From: Pseudomonadales bacterium
GTDB lineage: Bacteria; Pseudomonadota; Gammaproteobacteria; Pseudomonadales; Pseudohongiellaceae
Direction of reading: 5' to 3'
Length of the DNA stretch: 46,589 nt
Assembly: GCA_022825945.1 (NCBI GenBank)
Contig: JAJDVS010000090.1
Location: 1 to 46,589, forward strand
Below are positions 34,452 through 42,206 of this stretch, piece by piece. The position numbers and the translations under genes were made by a program. Every line of letters begins with the position of its first letter. Within the stretch, counting starts at the first letter, position 1. The notes beneath the pieces were generated by a model. It did not search any database, was not told where the DNA came from, and was given only the letters and a program-made list of their open reading frames with translations.

Positions 34452-34737
34452 ATGCCATCCATGGCGCGACATTTGTGGTTTCGCTGAACCCCGGTCTCGA
34501 CTTCCTGTCGAGCCGCTCGGGACTGCGCACGAAGCCGCGCTTCGTAAACGCTTGCCCTCGCCCCTAAAAAGCTTCGCTCTTTTTCGGCTGCGCCGACCGG
34601 GTGACAGCCCTTGTCAGGTCGTGCCTGCCATCCCTGGCGGGACTTCTTTGGTTTCGCCAAACCCCGGTCTTGCTATCCGTGGCAAGCCGTTCGACCCTAA
34701 AAGAGCTTCGCTCTTTTTCGGCTGCGCCGACCGGGTC
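34452..34737. repeat. Two diverged direct repeats rich in hairpins (repeat C)
   Basis: Copy 1 (about 34452-34607) and copy 2 (about 34624-34737) share GCCATCC.TGGCG, GGTTTCGC, AACCCCGGTCT and an end block AGCTTCGCTCTTTTTCGGCT then GCGCCGACCGGGT. Copy 1 carries an extra stretch (CGCACGAAGCCGCGCTTCG and onward). Hairpins include TCGGCTGCGCCGA and CTCGACTTCCTGTCGAG. No gene is supported in the 34181-34737 gap of over 500 bp. Confidence 0.7.
34699..34718 (-). terminator. Intrinsic terminator of the RTX gene, within repeat C
   Basis: On the minus strand AAAAGAGC, loop GAA, GCTCTTTT: eight perfect pairs with flanking A and T tracts, 20 bp beyond the RTX stop. It can work in either direction. Confidence 0.6.
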
Positions 34738-35727
34738 TCACCCATAATACGCGTCCGTGTCTCCGGTGAAGGTGAAGTCGTCGGCGTCTATTTGATCCAT
34801 CTTGACGTCGTACAGGGTGATCATGTTGTCGTCGCCGAGTTTGATGATGGTCACGGGCCTGCCGCCCAGGCTTCCCAGGGAGGTGGTCTCGCGGATCTCC
34901 AGGTCCGAAAATCCCGATATGCCGCTATAGCCGGAAACGTCGATCTTGTCGTTGCCGCCTTCCTTGGCGAAGTTGAAGATCGTGTCCTTGCCGCTGCCGG
35001 GAGCGAATACAAAGCGGTCATCCCCGCTGCCATCGTAGAGCCAGTCGTTGCCCGCGCCGCCGATCAGGGTGTTGTTGCCCTCGATGCCGCCGACAATGTC
35101 GGCGTCGGCGCCGCCGTCCAGGAAATCGTTGCCGGCGCCGCCCCGCAGGATGTCCGTGCCGGCGTTGCCTTCCAGATGGTCGTCGCCGGCGTCGCCGTTC
35201 AGCTCGTCATTGCCTTCGCCGCCGTACATCCTGTCATTGCCGGCGCCGCCGTGCATTTCGTCCTTGCCGTCGCCGCCATGCATGTTGTCGCGATCGCCCT
35301 CGCCCCGCAACACGTCATCACCCTGATATCCCCGCAGGTAGTCCTGGCCGGAGGTGCCGGTCAGCTCGTCATCGCCGCGGGTGCCGGGGCCCAGCAGGAA
35401 TACATGCTTGATGGTTTCAAGGGTTGTCGAGTCGAAGATCTGGGTCGACTGCAGACGGAGGATTCCGCCATCCCACTCCCGGAGGTCGATTTCGATCGTC
35501 AAGCCCGACGCATTCCTGAAATCATTGTAGGTCTTGATGTTTTCCTTGAGTTCCTCCCAGGTGATGTCCGTGCCGAAGTCCGTCAGGTCGATGGTGTCCT
35601 GCCACACATTGAACTCCCGGACCCAGTCGATGCCGCCATTTCCCGGCTTGACGATATAGTTGTCGGCGCCCCATTCCGAAACGAATTTCTCTCCGCCCTC
35701 TTTCTTGAATGTCCAGTTTCTTGCCAT
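34738..35727 (-). CDS. RTX-type calcium-binding protein, probably secreted by type I secretion
   Basis: The product is 329 residues. There is no N-terminal signal peptide. After about 115 residues of mixed sequence comes a block of glycine/aspartate nonapeptides (GDDVLRGEGDRDN, GGAGNDRMYGGEGNDELNG, GGAGNDFLDGGADADIVGG), which fold as a calcium-binding beta-roll. The C-terminal end DQIDADDFTFTGDTDAYYG resembles uncleaved type I secretion signals. It has no recognised catalytic domain, so it may be structural or adhesive. ATG 35727 is chosen because GGGAGG lies eight bases upstream. No type I transporter genes are nearby. Confidence 0.85.
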   Translation of the reverse strand: MARNWTFKKEGGEKFVSEWGADNYIVKPGNGGIDWVREFNVWQDTIDLTDFGTDITWEELKENIKTYNDFRNASGLTIEIDLREWDGGILRLQSTQIFDSTTLETIKHVFLLGPGTRGDDELTGTSGQDYLRGYQGDDVLRGEGDRDNMHGGDGKDEMHGGAGNDRMYGGEGNDELNGDAGDDHLEGNAGTDILRGGAGNDFLDGGADADIVGGIEGNNTLIGGAGNDWLYDGSGDDRFVFAPGSGKDTIFNFAKEGGNDKIDVSGYSGISGFSDLEIRETTSLGSLGGRPVTIIKLGDDNMITLYDVKMDQIDADDFTFTGDTDAYYG

Positions 35728-35854
35728 GATCGAATCCTCCCGCAATCCGGTGTGCTGTCCCGATTGCCATGGAACACAGCATAAGCGCGAACTCCAACAC
35801 TTGCAATTACCGAATTCTTATCGGCCCCCCAACTATTTCTAATGGGAACTTCTG

Positions 35855-37384
35855 TCAGTCCATTTCGCGAATGGCGCGGCGGAGGTATTCGACGGCGTCG
35901 GAGAGGGGGCGTCCTTCCACGTCCACGATGCGGTTGGCTTCGCGCATGATTTCGTCGGAGATGCGGCCGGCGACGGCGGACAGCGCGGCGGTGAATACCG
36001 GGTTCCGGGCCGCCTCGCCGGAGGCGAGCAGGAAGCCGTCGTAGGGCAGCATGGCGTTGCGGGGGTCATCGAGCACGAGCAGGTCGAAGTGGGCGATTCT
36101 GCCGTCGCTGGTGTAGGCGGTGATCAGGTCCACCTGGCCTTCATCGACGGCGGTGTACATGAGGGTGGTGTCGAAAGTGAGTTTTTGCGAAAAATCGATG
36201 CCGTAGGCGTCGCGCACCGCAATCCATTCCGGGCGGCCGAAGAATTCCAGATCGCCCCCGGCGACCAGCTCGCGGGCGATGGGGATCAGATCCTCGATGC
36301 TGCTGACGCCGAGTTCCCGCGCACGTTCCCTGCGCATGGCGAGTGCGTAGAGATTCTGGAATCCCGCCGGACCGATGACCTTCATGCCGAAGCTGGATTC
36401 CACATGGTCGATGACTGCCCCGAACACGGCGGCGCGACCGGGATTGTCGCCGCGGTTCATGACATTGGCCCAGACCGTGCCGCTGTATTCGAGATAGGCA
36501 TCCACAGTGGCGTTGGCGGTGGCTTCGAAGATGACCTGGGTGCCAAGGCCGAGGCGCTGTTCGACGCGAAAGCCCTCCGCTTCGAGTTCAGCGGCAAGCA
36601 GGCCGGCGATGATGTGCTGTTCGGTAAAACCCTTGCCGCCAACGGTGAAATCGGCTTCCGGCTCCGGCAGCAGGCTCCAGGCCGAGACGCCGAGCCCCAG
36701 CGCCAGGGCGCCGCCAACCGCGGTGAATACCTTGCGATAGCGTCCCGCGGCGGCTTCGTTGTTGCGGTTTTCGGCGAGCCACTGCATGCCGCCGATGATG
36801 GCGTCGAGGATGACCGCCATGACCGCCGCGGCGATGCTGCCCACGGTGACGGCGACCAGATTGCGGGTTTGCAGGCCGGTGAAGATGTAGTTGCCAAGAC
36901 TGGTGGCGCCCACCAGGGTGGAAAGCGTCGCCAGGCCCACGGTCCAGACCGCGGCGGTGCGGATGCCTGCGATGATGACCGGCAAGGCCAGCGGCAGACG
37001 CACCCGGGTGAGAATCTGTCCGGGCGACATGCCGATGCCCCGGGCGGCTTCCACCACGTCTTCGGCCACGGTCTCAAGCCCGGTGACGGTATTGCGTACA
37101 ATGGGCAGCATGCTGTAGAGCAGCAGGGCGATCAATGCAGGCAGCAAGCCGATGCGACCGCCGAGCGCGGCCACGGTGAGAGCCAGAATCGCCACGCTGG
37201 GAATCGTTTGCAGGACGCTGACAAAGACCAGCAGGGGGCGCTTCAGCAGGGGCTGCTGATTGGCGAGCACGCCCAGGGGAACGCTCACGGAAATGCCAAG
37301 GCCCAGGGCGATCAGGGTCAGCAGCAGATGCCCTTCGAGATAGGCCGGCAGCAGCAGCAACTGTTCGCGCAGATTGTCATTCAT
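35855..37384 (-). CDS. Compatible-solute ABC transporter, permease fused to substrate-binding domain (OpuC/ProWX type)
   Basis: The 509-residue product has an N-terminal membrane domain of five to six helices with the ABC coupling segment EAARGIGMSPGQILTRVRLPLALP (landmarks EAARGIGMS and RLPLALP; about residues 115-140). A final helix leads to a periplasmic OpuAC-like binding domain (FTVGGKGFTEQHIIAGLLAA, then VDAYLEYSGTVW, LTAYTSDGRI-type motifs). Such fusions import glycine betaine, choline or related osmolytes. ATG 37384 is preferred; a TTG at 37402 overlaps the ATPase stop. It forms an operon with the upstream ATPase. Confidence 0.9.
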   Translation of the reverse strand: MNDNLREQLLLLPAYLEGHLLLTLIALGLGISVSVPLGVLANQQPLLKRPLLVFVSVLQTIPSVAILALTVAALGGRIGLLPALIALLLYSMLPIVRNTVTGLETVAEDVVEAARGIGMSPGQILTRVRLPLALPVIIAGIRTAAVWTVGLATLSTLVGATSLGNYIFTGLQTRNLVAVTVGSIAAAVMAVILDAIIGGMQWLAENRNNEAAAGRYRKVFTAVGGALALGLGVSAWSLLPEPEADFTVGGKGFTEQHIIAGLLAAELEAEGFRVEQRLGLGTQVIFEATANATVDAYLEYSGTVWANVMNRGDNPGRAAVFGAVIDHVESSFGMKVIGPAGFQNLYALAMRRERARELGVSSIEDLIPIARELVAGGDLEFFGRPEWIAVRDAYGIDFSQKLTFDTTLMYTAVDEGQVDLITAYTSDGRIAHFDLLVLDDPRNAMLPYDGFLLASGEAARNPVFTAALSAVAGRISDEIMREANRIVDVEGRPLSDAVEYLRRAIREMD

Positions 37385-37398
37385 CGGATGGGGGCAAG

Positions 37399-38184
37399 TC
37401 AATGACGAAGAGGGTCGGCTTCGGGCTGAACCAGGCGATCCAGGCGCATGGCTTCCTGCCGCGGCATTTCCACCATTTCGCTGACGTATTCGTGCTCCGG
37501 CGACTCCAGCAATTGTCTGGGCGTACCCACCTGCAAGATCCTGCCCCGCTTCATGACCGCGATGCGGTCCGCGAGCAGCAGGGCTTCCATCATGTCGTGG
37601 GTGACCAGAATGACGGTGAGGCCGAGTTGTTGCTGAATCAGGCGGAACTCGTCCCTGAGCTGGCTGCGGGTGACCGGATCCAGGGCACCGAAAGGCTCGT
37701 CCATGAGCATGACGTCGGGCGCCGCGGCAAGGGCCCGGGCGACCCCCACCCGCTGCTGCTGGCCGCCGGATAGCTGGGCCGGATTGCGGTCGCCGTACTC
37801 CCCGGCGGGCAGGCCCACGAGCGCAAGGGCTTCATGGCAACGCTGCCGGGTTTTGGCCTGGCTCCAGCGCAGCAGCCGGGGCACGGCGGCGACGTTTTCC
37901 ATCACGCTGTAATGGGGAAACAGTCCGATCCCCTGGAATACATAGCCGATATTGCGTCGCAGGGTCTGGGGGTCGCCGGCCATGATGTCCCGGCCATCGA
38001 CAAGAACCTGCCCCTCATCAGGTTCTTCCAGCCGGTTGATCATCTTGAGGGTGGTGGTCTTGCCGCAGCCCGAAGCGCCGATCAGGCCGAGCAGTTCGCC
38101 CCTGGCGACTTCGAGGTTGACGCCGCCGACCGCGAAGGTCGCGCCCTGGTCATAGCTTTTGCTGACGCCGCGTAGCTCGATCAC
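37399..38184 (-). CDS. ABC transporter ATPase, glycine betaine/choline type
   Basis: The 261-residue ATPase has Walker A GASGCGKTT (about residues 36-44), the Q-loop in GYVFQGIGLFPHYSV, signature LSGGQQQR, Walker B VMLMDEPFGALD and switch VTHD. It is closest in style to OpuCA/ProV (FQGIGLFPH). The C-terminal CBS pair used by OpuA/OpuC for ionic-strength sensing is absent. It lies 14 bp upstream of the permease-binding fusion start. Confidence 0.9.
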   Translation of the reverse strand: MIELRGVSKSYDQGATFAVGGVNLEVARGELLGLIGASGCGKTTTLKMINRLEEPDEGQVLVDGRDIMAGDPQTLRRNIGYVFQGIGLFPHYSVMENVAAVPRLLRWSQAKTRQRCHEALALVGLPAGEYGDRNPAQLSGGQQQRVGVARALAAAPDVMLMDEPFGALDPVTRSQLRDEFRLIQQQLGLTVILVTHDMMEALLLADRIAVMKRGRILQVGTPRQLLESPEHEYVSEMVEMPRQEAMRLDRLVQPEADPLRH

Positions 38185-38250
38185 TGGGACAGCGTGTCCG
38201 TGGTGCGGAAAGAGCCGTGATGCTAACAGATTCCGCTCCCGGCTTTTCCA

Positions 38251-38422
38251 TCATCCTGCGCGCCCCACCCCCGTCATTCTGCGCGCCACACCCTCGCCAT
38301 CCTGCGCGCCACACCCTCGTCATTCTGCGCACCCCACCCCCGTCATTCTGCGCATAGTCGCAGAATCCTGTCGGATGGCCGCCGCCCTCTGGATGAGATC
38401 CTGCGACTACGCGCAGGATGAC
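38251..38422. repeat. 23-bp tandem array fused to a palindromic element
   Basis: Units TCATTCTGCGCGCCACACCC plus TCG begin at 38251, 38274, 38297, 38320 and 38343, exactly 23 bp apart. The last runs into GCATAGTCGCAGAATCC and a 57-base right part (38366-38422) differing from 30674-30730 at about five positions. It fills most of the 285-bp gap between the ABC ATPase and the DUF4252-like gene. Confidence 0.88.
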
Positions 38423-38469
38423 GGGGGAAGGAGGCTTCGCCGCGTTGGCGCTTCACTCAATGGATCGAT

Positions 38470-39024
38470 TTATCTCCGTCCCCGCTCGTGAAAGTCCTCG
38501 AGTTCGTCGATGTCGAAACGGCGGCCAAGGGCGCTGATATCATCCATGCTGATATCGCCGACGATGTTTCCCAGCACCATCTCGCCGTCGTCGGAGACCA
38601 CCATCAGGGCGATGCCGTAGATGACTTCCTCGTCATTGGAGAAGCGCAGGAAGATGTCCACCTGGTCGTCTTCTTCCCGCACCCGCACCACACGTTCCCA
38701 GCCGGCGTCATCGAGATCCGACGAGATTTGTTCCATATTGTCCGCCAACTGCCCCATGTCGCCGGCAATGTCCTCATAGACGTTGAGCCGAATGTTCAAC
38801 AGCCGCGACACGAAGTTGACCGCCTCGGAGTCATCCTGGGGTATCGTTTCGGTAATCAACCTCAACAGGGGTTCGCGCAGGGTGACCTCCACCACGGGAT
38901 CGGCGTCGATGAGGCCGTAGAGGGTGGAAAAATCCACATAGCCCGGATGCTCCTCGGCGGCAAGGACAAACGTGCTGCAGGCCGCAAGGACCCAGGCTGA
39001 AAGGAATTGTCTTGTTGATTTCAT
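38470..39024 (-). CDS. DUF4252-like exported protein
   Basis: The 184-residue product has a signal peptide ending near VLAAEE. The body starts HPGYVDFSTL and contains acidic LRFSNDEEVIYGIALMV and VLGNIVGDISMDDISALGR, which fit the DUF4252 family as I know it. That family often accompanies ECF sigma/anti-sigma pairs, as here. Biochemical role unknown. It follows the putative anti-sigma gene by 32 bp. Confidence 0.75.
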   Translation of the reverse strand: MKSTRQFLSAWVLAACSTFVLAAEEHPGYVDFSTLYGLIDADPVVEVTLREPLLRLITETIPQDDSEAVNFVSRLLNIRLNVYEDIAGDMGQLADNMEQISSDLDDAGWERVVRVREEDDQVDIFLRFSNDEEVIYGIALMVVSDDGEMVLGNIVGDISMDDISALGRRFDIDELEDFHERGRR

Positions 39025-39056
39025 GATTGCTCTCCTTGAGGGGATGAAATGCCGCG

Positions 39057-39680
39057 CTAGATCGGATCATCGATTGCGGATGCGGCGTCGCCGCTGTCCA
39101 CATTGTCGATGGAAAGCGCAGGCATGCTGATTACCGGCAGGTTGATCATCCTGTCGCCGAGCCGGGTACGCATGGATTCGGTGATTTCGTTCAAGGTCTG
39201 GATCGTGGTGTTGAGGTCCTCAATGGCCACGATCAGTTCCTCGCGCGAATATTGTTCGGTATCGATCGCCTGGGGAGTTTGAGCAATCGGCAGCGGCGGC
39301 GCGTCCTGGGGCGATGACTGGCTGAATTGCAGCCATATCGCCACTGCCGCCAGCGCCGCAAAGGCCGGAACCGCCAGCCGCCAGGCGGGCGCCGGGAAAA
39401 CCCGGTCGGCCAGTTCCCGCAGCCGGTCCGCAAGGGAGACCCGCTTCCGAATGGTTTGCCGGTACACATTCGCAAGCAGTTCCGGCGGCACTTCGGGCCG
39501 GGGCATGTCGAGCATGGCGTCATGCATGGCCCGGGCAAGCAGATATTCGCGGCCGCTATCGGGACAGGAATGGATCTGATCCAGCAGCTTCCGCTGTTCC
39601 TGTGGCTCCAGTTCCTGGTCAAGCAGATTGTCAATCTGCATCTGCACGATGCTGCTTGTGATCTTGTTGCTGTTGCTCAT
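39057..39680 (-). CDS. Putative membrane anti-sigma factor
   Basis: The 207-residue product has an N-terminal domain QMQIDNLLDQELEPQEQRKL with HSCPDSG, resembling the LDGEL...C start of anti-sigma domains but with a single Cys rather than a full zinc motif. One membrane helix is at about residues 97-115 (LAVPAFAALAAVAIWLQF). The periplasmic tail is short and helical (REELIVAIEDLNTTIQTLNE). ATG 39680 is four bases from the sigma-factor stop, with GGGTAAG as ribosome site, so it is co-translated with the sigma factor it presumably holds at the membrane. Confidence 0.75.
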   Translation of the reverse strand: MSNSNKITSSIVQMQIDNLLDQELEPQEQRKLLDQIHSCPDSGREYLLARAMHDAMLDMPRPEVPPELLANVYRQTIRKRVSLADRLRELADRVFPAPAWRLAVPAFAALAAVAIWLQFSQSSPQDAPPLPIAQTPQAIDTEQYSREELIVAIEDLNTTIQTLNEITESMRTRLGDRMINLPVISMPALSIDNVDSGDAASAIDDPI

Positions 39681-39684
39681 GGTC

Positions 39685-40311
39685 TTACCCGCTGCTGTAC
39701 CGCGCCGCCTGTAGCGGCGGCTGGTTGTCGTTGCCTGGGCCACCGGCTGCCGCGCCCTGCCCCTGGTCCTGCCCGATGCCGTGGACCCGGCTGAACATGC
39801 GCCGCAGTTCCTCGTTGTCGCGCAGTTTTCCGCGGCCGCGGTGAAGATAGACTTTCACCTGGCTTTCGCTCAATTCCAGCGAGCCCTCGATGTCGGCATA
39901 ACTCATTCCCTGGATGTCGCGCAGAATCAGCAACGAACGGAATGGCTCGTCCAGGGCCTGGATCGATTCGAGCAGAGCCTGGCGCAGGCGTTCCCTGTCC
40001 CGGGTCTCGCCCTGGTCCTGCTGGCCCGTCTGGTGCGACGCCCCCGCCTGGCTTTCCGGTTCGATGTGTCGATCCACCCGGGAATCGGCGAGTTGCTGGC
40101 GGCGGACGTGATCCACCACGGCGTTGCGGGTCACCCGCATCAGCCAGGCCAGAATCTTGTCCGGGTCGATGGACCGCCAGTGCCGCCAGAGCTTGATGAG
40201 CACTTCCTGGCTGACGTCGTCGGCGTCCTGCCGGTTGCGCAAGCTGTAGCAGGCAAAGGCGTACACCCTGGGTCCGAATTGTTCCACCGCTCGCTGGTAT
40301 TCCGCGTTCAT
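39685..40311 (-). CDS. ECF-family RNA polymerase sigma factor
   Basis: The 208-residue product has region 2 (YSLRNRQDADDVSQEVLIKL, about 27-46) and region 4 (RDIQGMSYADIEGSLELSES, then QVKVYLHRGRGKLR). The linker is rich in Gln/Asp. A C-terminal tail of about 30 residues (GQDQGQGAAAGGPGNDNQ) is low-complexity. ATG 40311 gives a normal ECF start; earlier in-frame starts to 40467 would cover the promoter region. It is first gene of the sigma, anti-sigma, DUF4252 operon and diverges from glnK. Confidence 0.9.
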   Translation of the reverse strand: MNAEYQRAVEQFGPRVYAFACYSLRNRQDADDVSQEVLIKLWRHWRSIDPDKILAWLMRVTRNAVVDHVRRQQLADSRVDRHIEPESQAGASHQTGQQDQGETRDRERLRQALLESIQALDEPFRSLLILRDIQGMSYADIEGSLELSESQVKVYLHRGRGKLRDNEELRRMFSRVHGIGQDQGQGAAAGGPGNDNQPPLQAARYSSG

Positions 40312-40320
40312 ATGTTCTGC

Positions 40321-40347
40321 AAGACGAAACCGCCCGACAAAGGTTAC
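40321..40347 (-). promoter_or_regulatory. Candidate ECF-type autoregulatory promoter
   Basis: On the minus strand GGTAACCT lies around 40347-40340 and CGTCTT at 40326-40321, about 15 bases apart, just before the sigma gene. A GTAAC(C) -35 with a CGTC -10 is a common ECF pattern. Confidence 0.35.
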
Positions 40348-40427
40348 CACTGTGGCGCCATCTCCATCTTTGCCTGCCGGCTTGGCGGCGTGATAGAGTC
40401 GGACGGGCTCATAGTCGGCGCGGTTGA

Positions 40428-40787
<360 letters not shown>

Positions 40788-40828
40788 GAACCTGGGGTTT
40801 CCGCCGCGATGCGACAGAGGTATATGCG

Positions 40829-42133
40829 ATGAATTCAGCCCCCCGATGGTCCCCGTGGCTGCTTGCGCCCGCTGGCGTCCTGCTGCCCGGCCTCGCCCTG
40901 GCCCAGGATGGCCTTAATGCCGCCAATACTTCCTGGATTCTTACCTCCACCGCCCTGGTGCTGTTCATGACCCTGCCGGGGCTGTCGCTGTTCTATGCCG
41001 GCCTGGTGCGAACCCGGAACGTGCTGTCGGTGCTGATGCAGTGCTTCTCCATCGCCGTGGTGATTTCCATCCTCTGGCTGCTGGTGGGCTACAGCATCGC
41101 CTTCGGCCCTTCGGAATCCGCCTGGTGGGGCGGGCTCGGCAAGGCTTTTTTCCAGGGCATCGGGGTCGATTCACTGGCGGGAGACATTCCCGAAACCGTT
41201 TTCGCCGCCTTCCAGATGACTTTCGCCATCATCACCCCGGCGCTGATTGTGGGCGCCTTTGTGGAGCGAATCCGCTTCGGCTCCATGCTGGTCTTTTCCC
41301 TGCTCTGGGCGCTGCTGGTATATTTCCCCGTGGCGAACTGGGTCTGGGGCGGCGGCTGGCTGGGCCGGATGGGGCTGATCGATTTCGCCGGCGGCACCGT
41401 GGTGCATCTTACCGCGGGGGTTGCGGCGGCCATCCTCGCCCTGGAACTCGGCAAGCGTCAGGGCTTTCTCACCGCATCCGTGGTGCCCCACAATCTCACC
41501 ATGAGTTTTACCGGCGCCGCCATGCTCTGGGTGGGCTGGTTCGGCTTCAATGCCGGCAGCGCCCTTGCGGCGGACGGCGCGGCGGGCATGGCGCTGTTTG
41601 TCACCCATACTTCGGCGGCGGCGGGTGCGCTGACCTGGATGGCGCTGGACCGGATCAAGTTCGGCAAGGCCAGCGGCCTCGGCGCCATCACCGGCATGGT
41701 GGCCGGACTGGCGACGATTACGCCCGCGGCGGGTTCCGTGGGCCCCATGGGCGGCCTGCTGCTCGGGCTCATCGGCGGGGTGATCTGCTACTTTGCGACG
41801 ATCTACATGAAGCAGCGGCTCAAGATCGATGATTCCCTCGATGTTTTTCCCGTCCATGGCGTCGGCGGCATCACCGGGACCCTGCTCGCCGCAGTGCTGG
41901 TGTCCGGCGGCCTCGGCGTGTTTAGCGGAACCGGCATGCCCGATGGCGTGACCATGGGCTCGCAGTTTGTGGTGCAAGTCACCGGCGTCGTCGCCGTCGG
42001 CCTCTACACCGGCGTGCTGACCTGGGTGATCGTGAAAGGGGTGGCGTCCACCATGGGCCTGCGGGTGAACGCCGACGAAGAGCAAATGGGCCTGGATATC
42101 ACCGAGCACGACGAAAAAGGCTACTCGATGTGA
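40829..42133 (+). CDS. amtB: Ammonium transporter
   Basis: The 434-residue product has a cleavable signal (LPGLALAQ) and 11 expected membrane helices. Landmarks are LFYAGLVRTRNVLSV, WVWGGGWLGRMGLIDFAGGTVVHLTAG (in part), the first pore His in GGTVVHLTAG and the second in FPVHGVGGITG. It starts 41 bp after glnK, the standard glnK-amtB operon. Confidence 0.95.
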   Translation: MNSAPRWSPWLLAPAGVLLPGLALAQDGLNAANTSWILTSTALVLFMTLPGLSLFYAGLVRTRNVLSVLMQCFSIAVVISILWLLVGYSIAFGPSESAWWGGLGKAFFQGIGVDSLAGDIPETVFAAFQMTFAIITPALIVGAFVERIRFGSMLVFSLLWALLVYFPVANWVWGGGWLGRMGLIDFAGGTVVHLTAGVAAAILALELGKRQGFLTASVVPHNLTMSFTGAAMLWVGWFGFNAGSALAADGAAGMALFVTHTSAAAGALTWMALDRIKFGKASGLGAITGMVAGLATITPAAGSVGPMGGLLLGLIGGVICYFATIYMKQRLKIDDSLDVFPVHGVGGITGTLLAAVLVSGGLGVFSGTGMPDGVTMGSQFVVQVTGVVAVGLYTGVLTWVIVKGVASTMGLRVNADEEQMGLDITEHDEKGYSM

Positions 42134-42179
42134 AGCCCTGCTCTGACCCTGCCGCGCAGCGCGCTTCCGATGAGTTCCC

Positions 42180-42197
42180 GCGACTGCGCGCAGTCGC
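42180..42197. repeat. 18-bp perfect palindrome between convergent genes
   Basis: GCGACTGCGCGCAGTCGC, made from the CTGCGACTGCGCGCAG arm of the MITE-like element. It lies between amtB and the second TonB receptor. No T tract follows. Confidence 0.75.
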
Positions 42198-42206
42198 ATG
42201 AGGTTC

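Noticed and set aside
34391-34660. 89-codon minus-strand open frame upstream of the ATP-grasp gene
   Set aside because: It lies entirely in repeat C and the half MITE; similarity to the ATP-grasp insert reflects shared repeats, not a gene.
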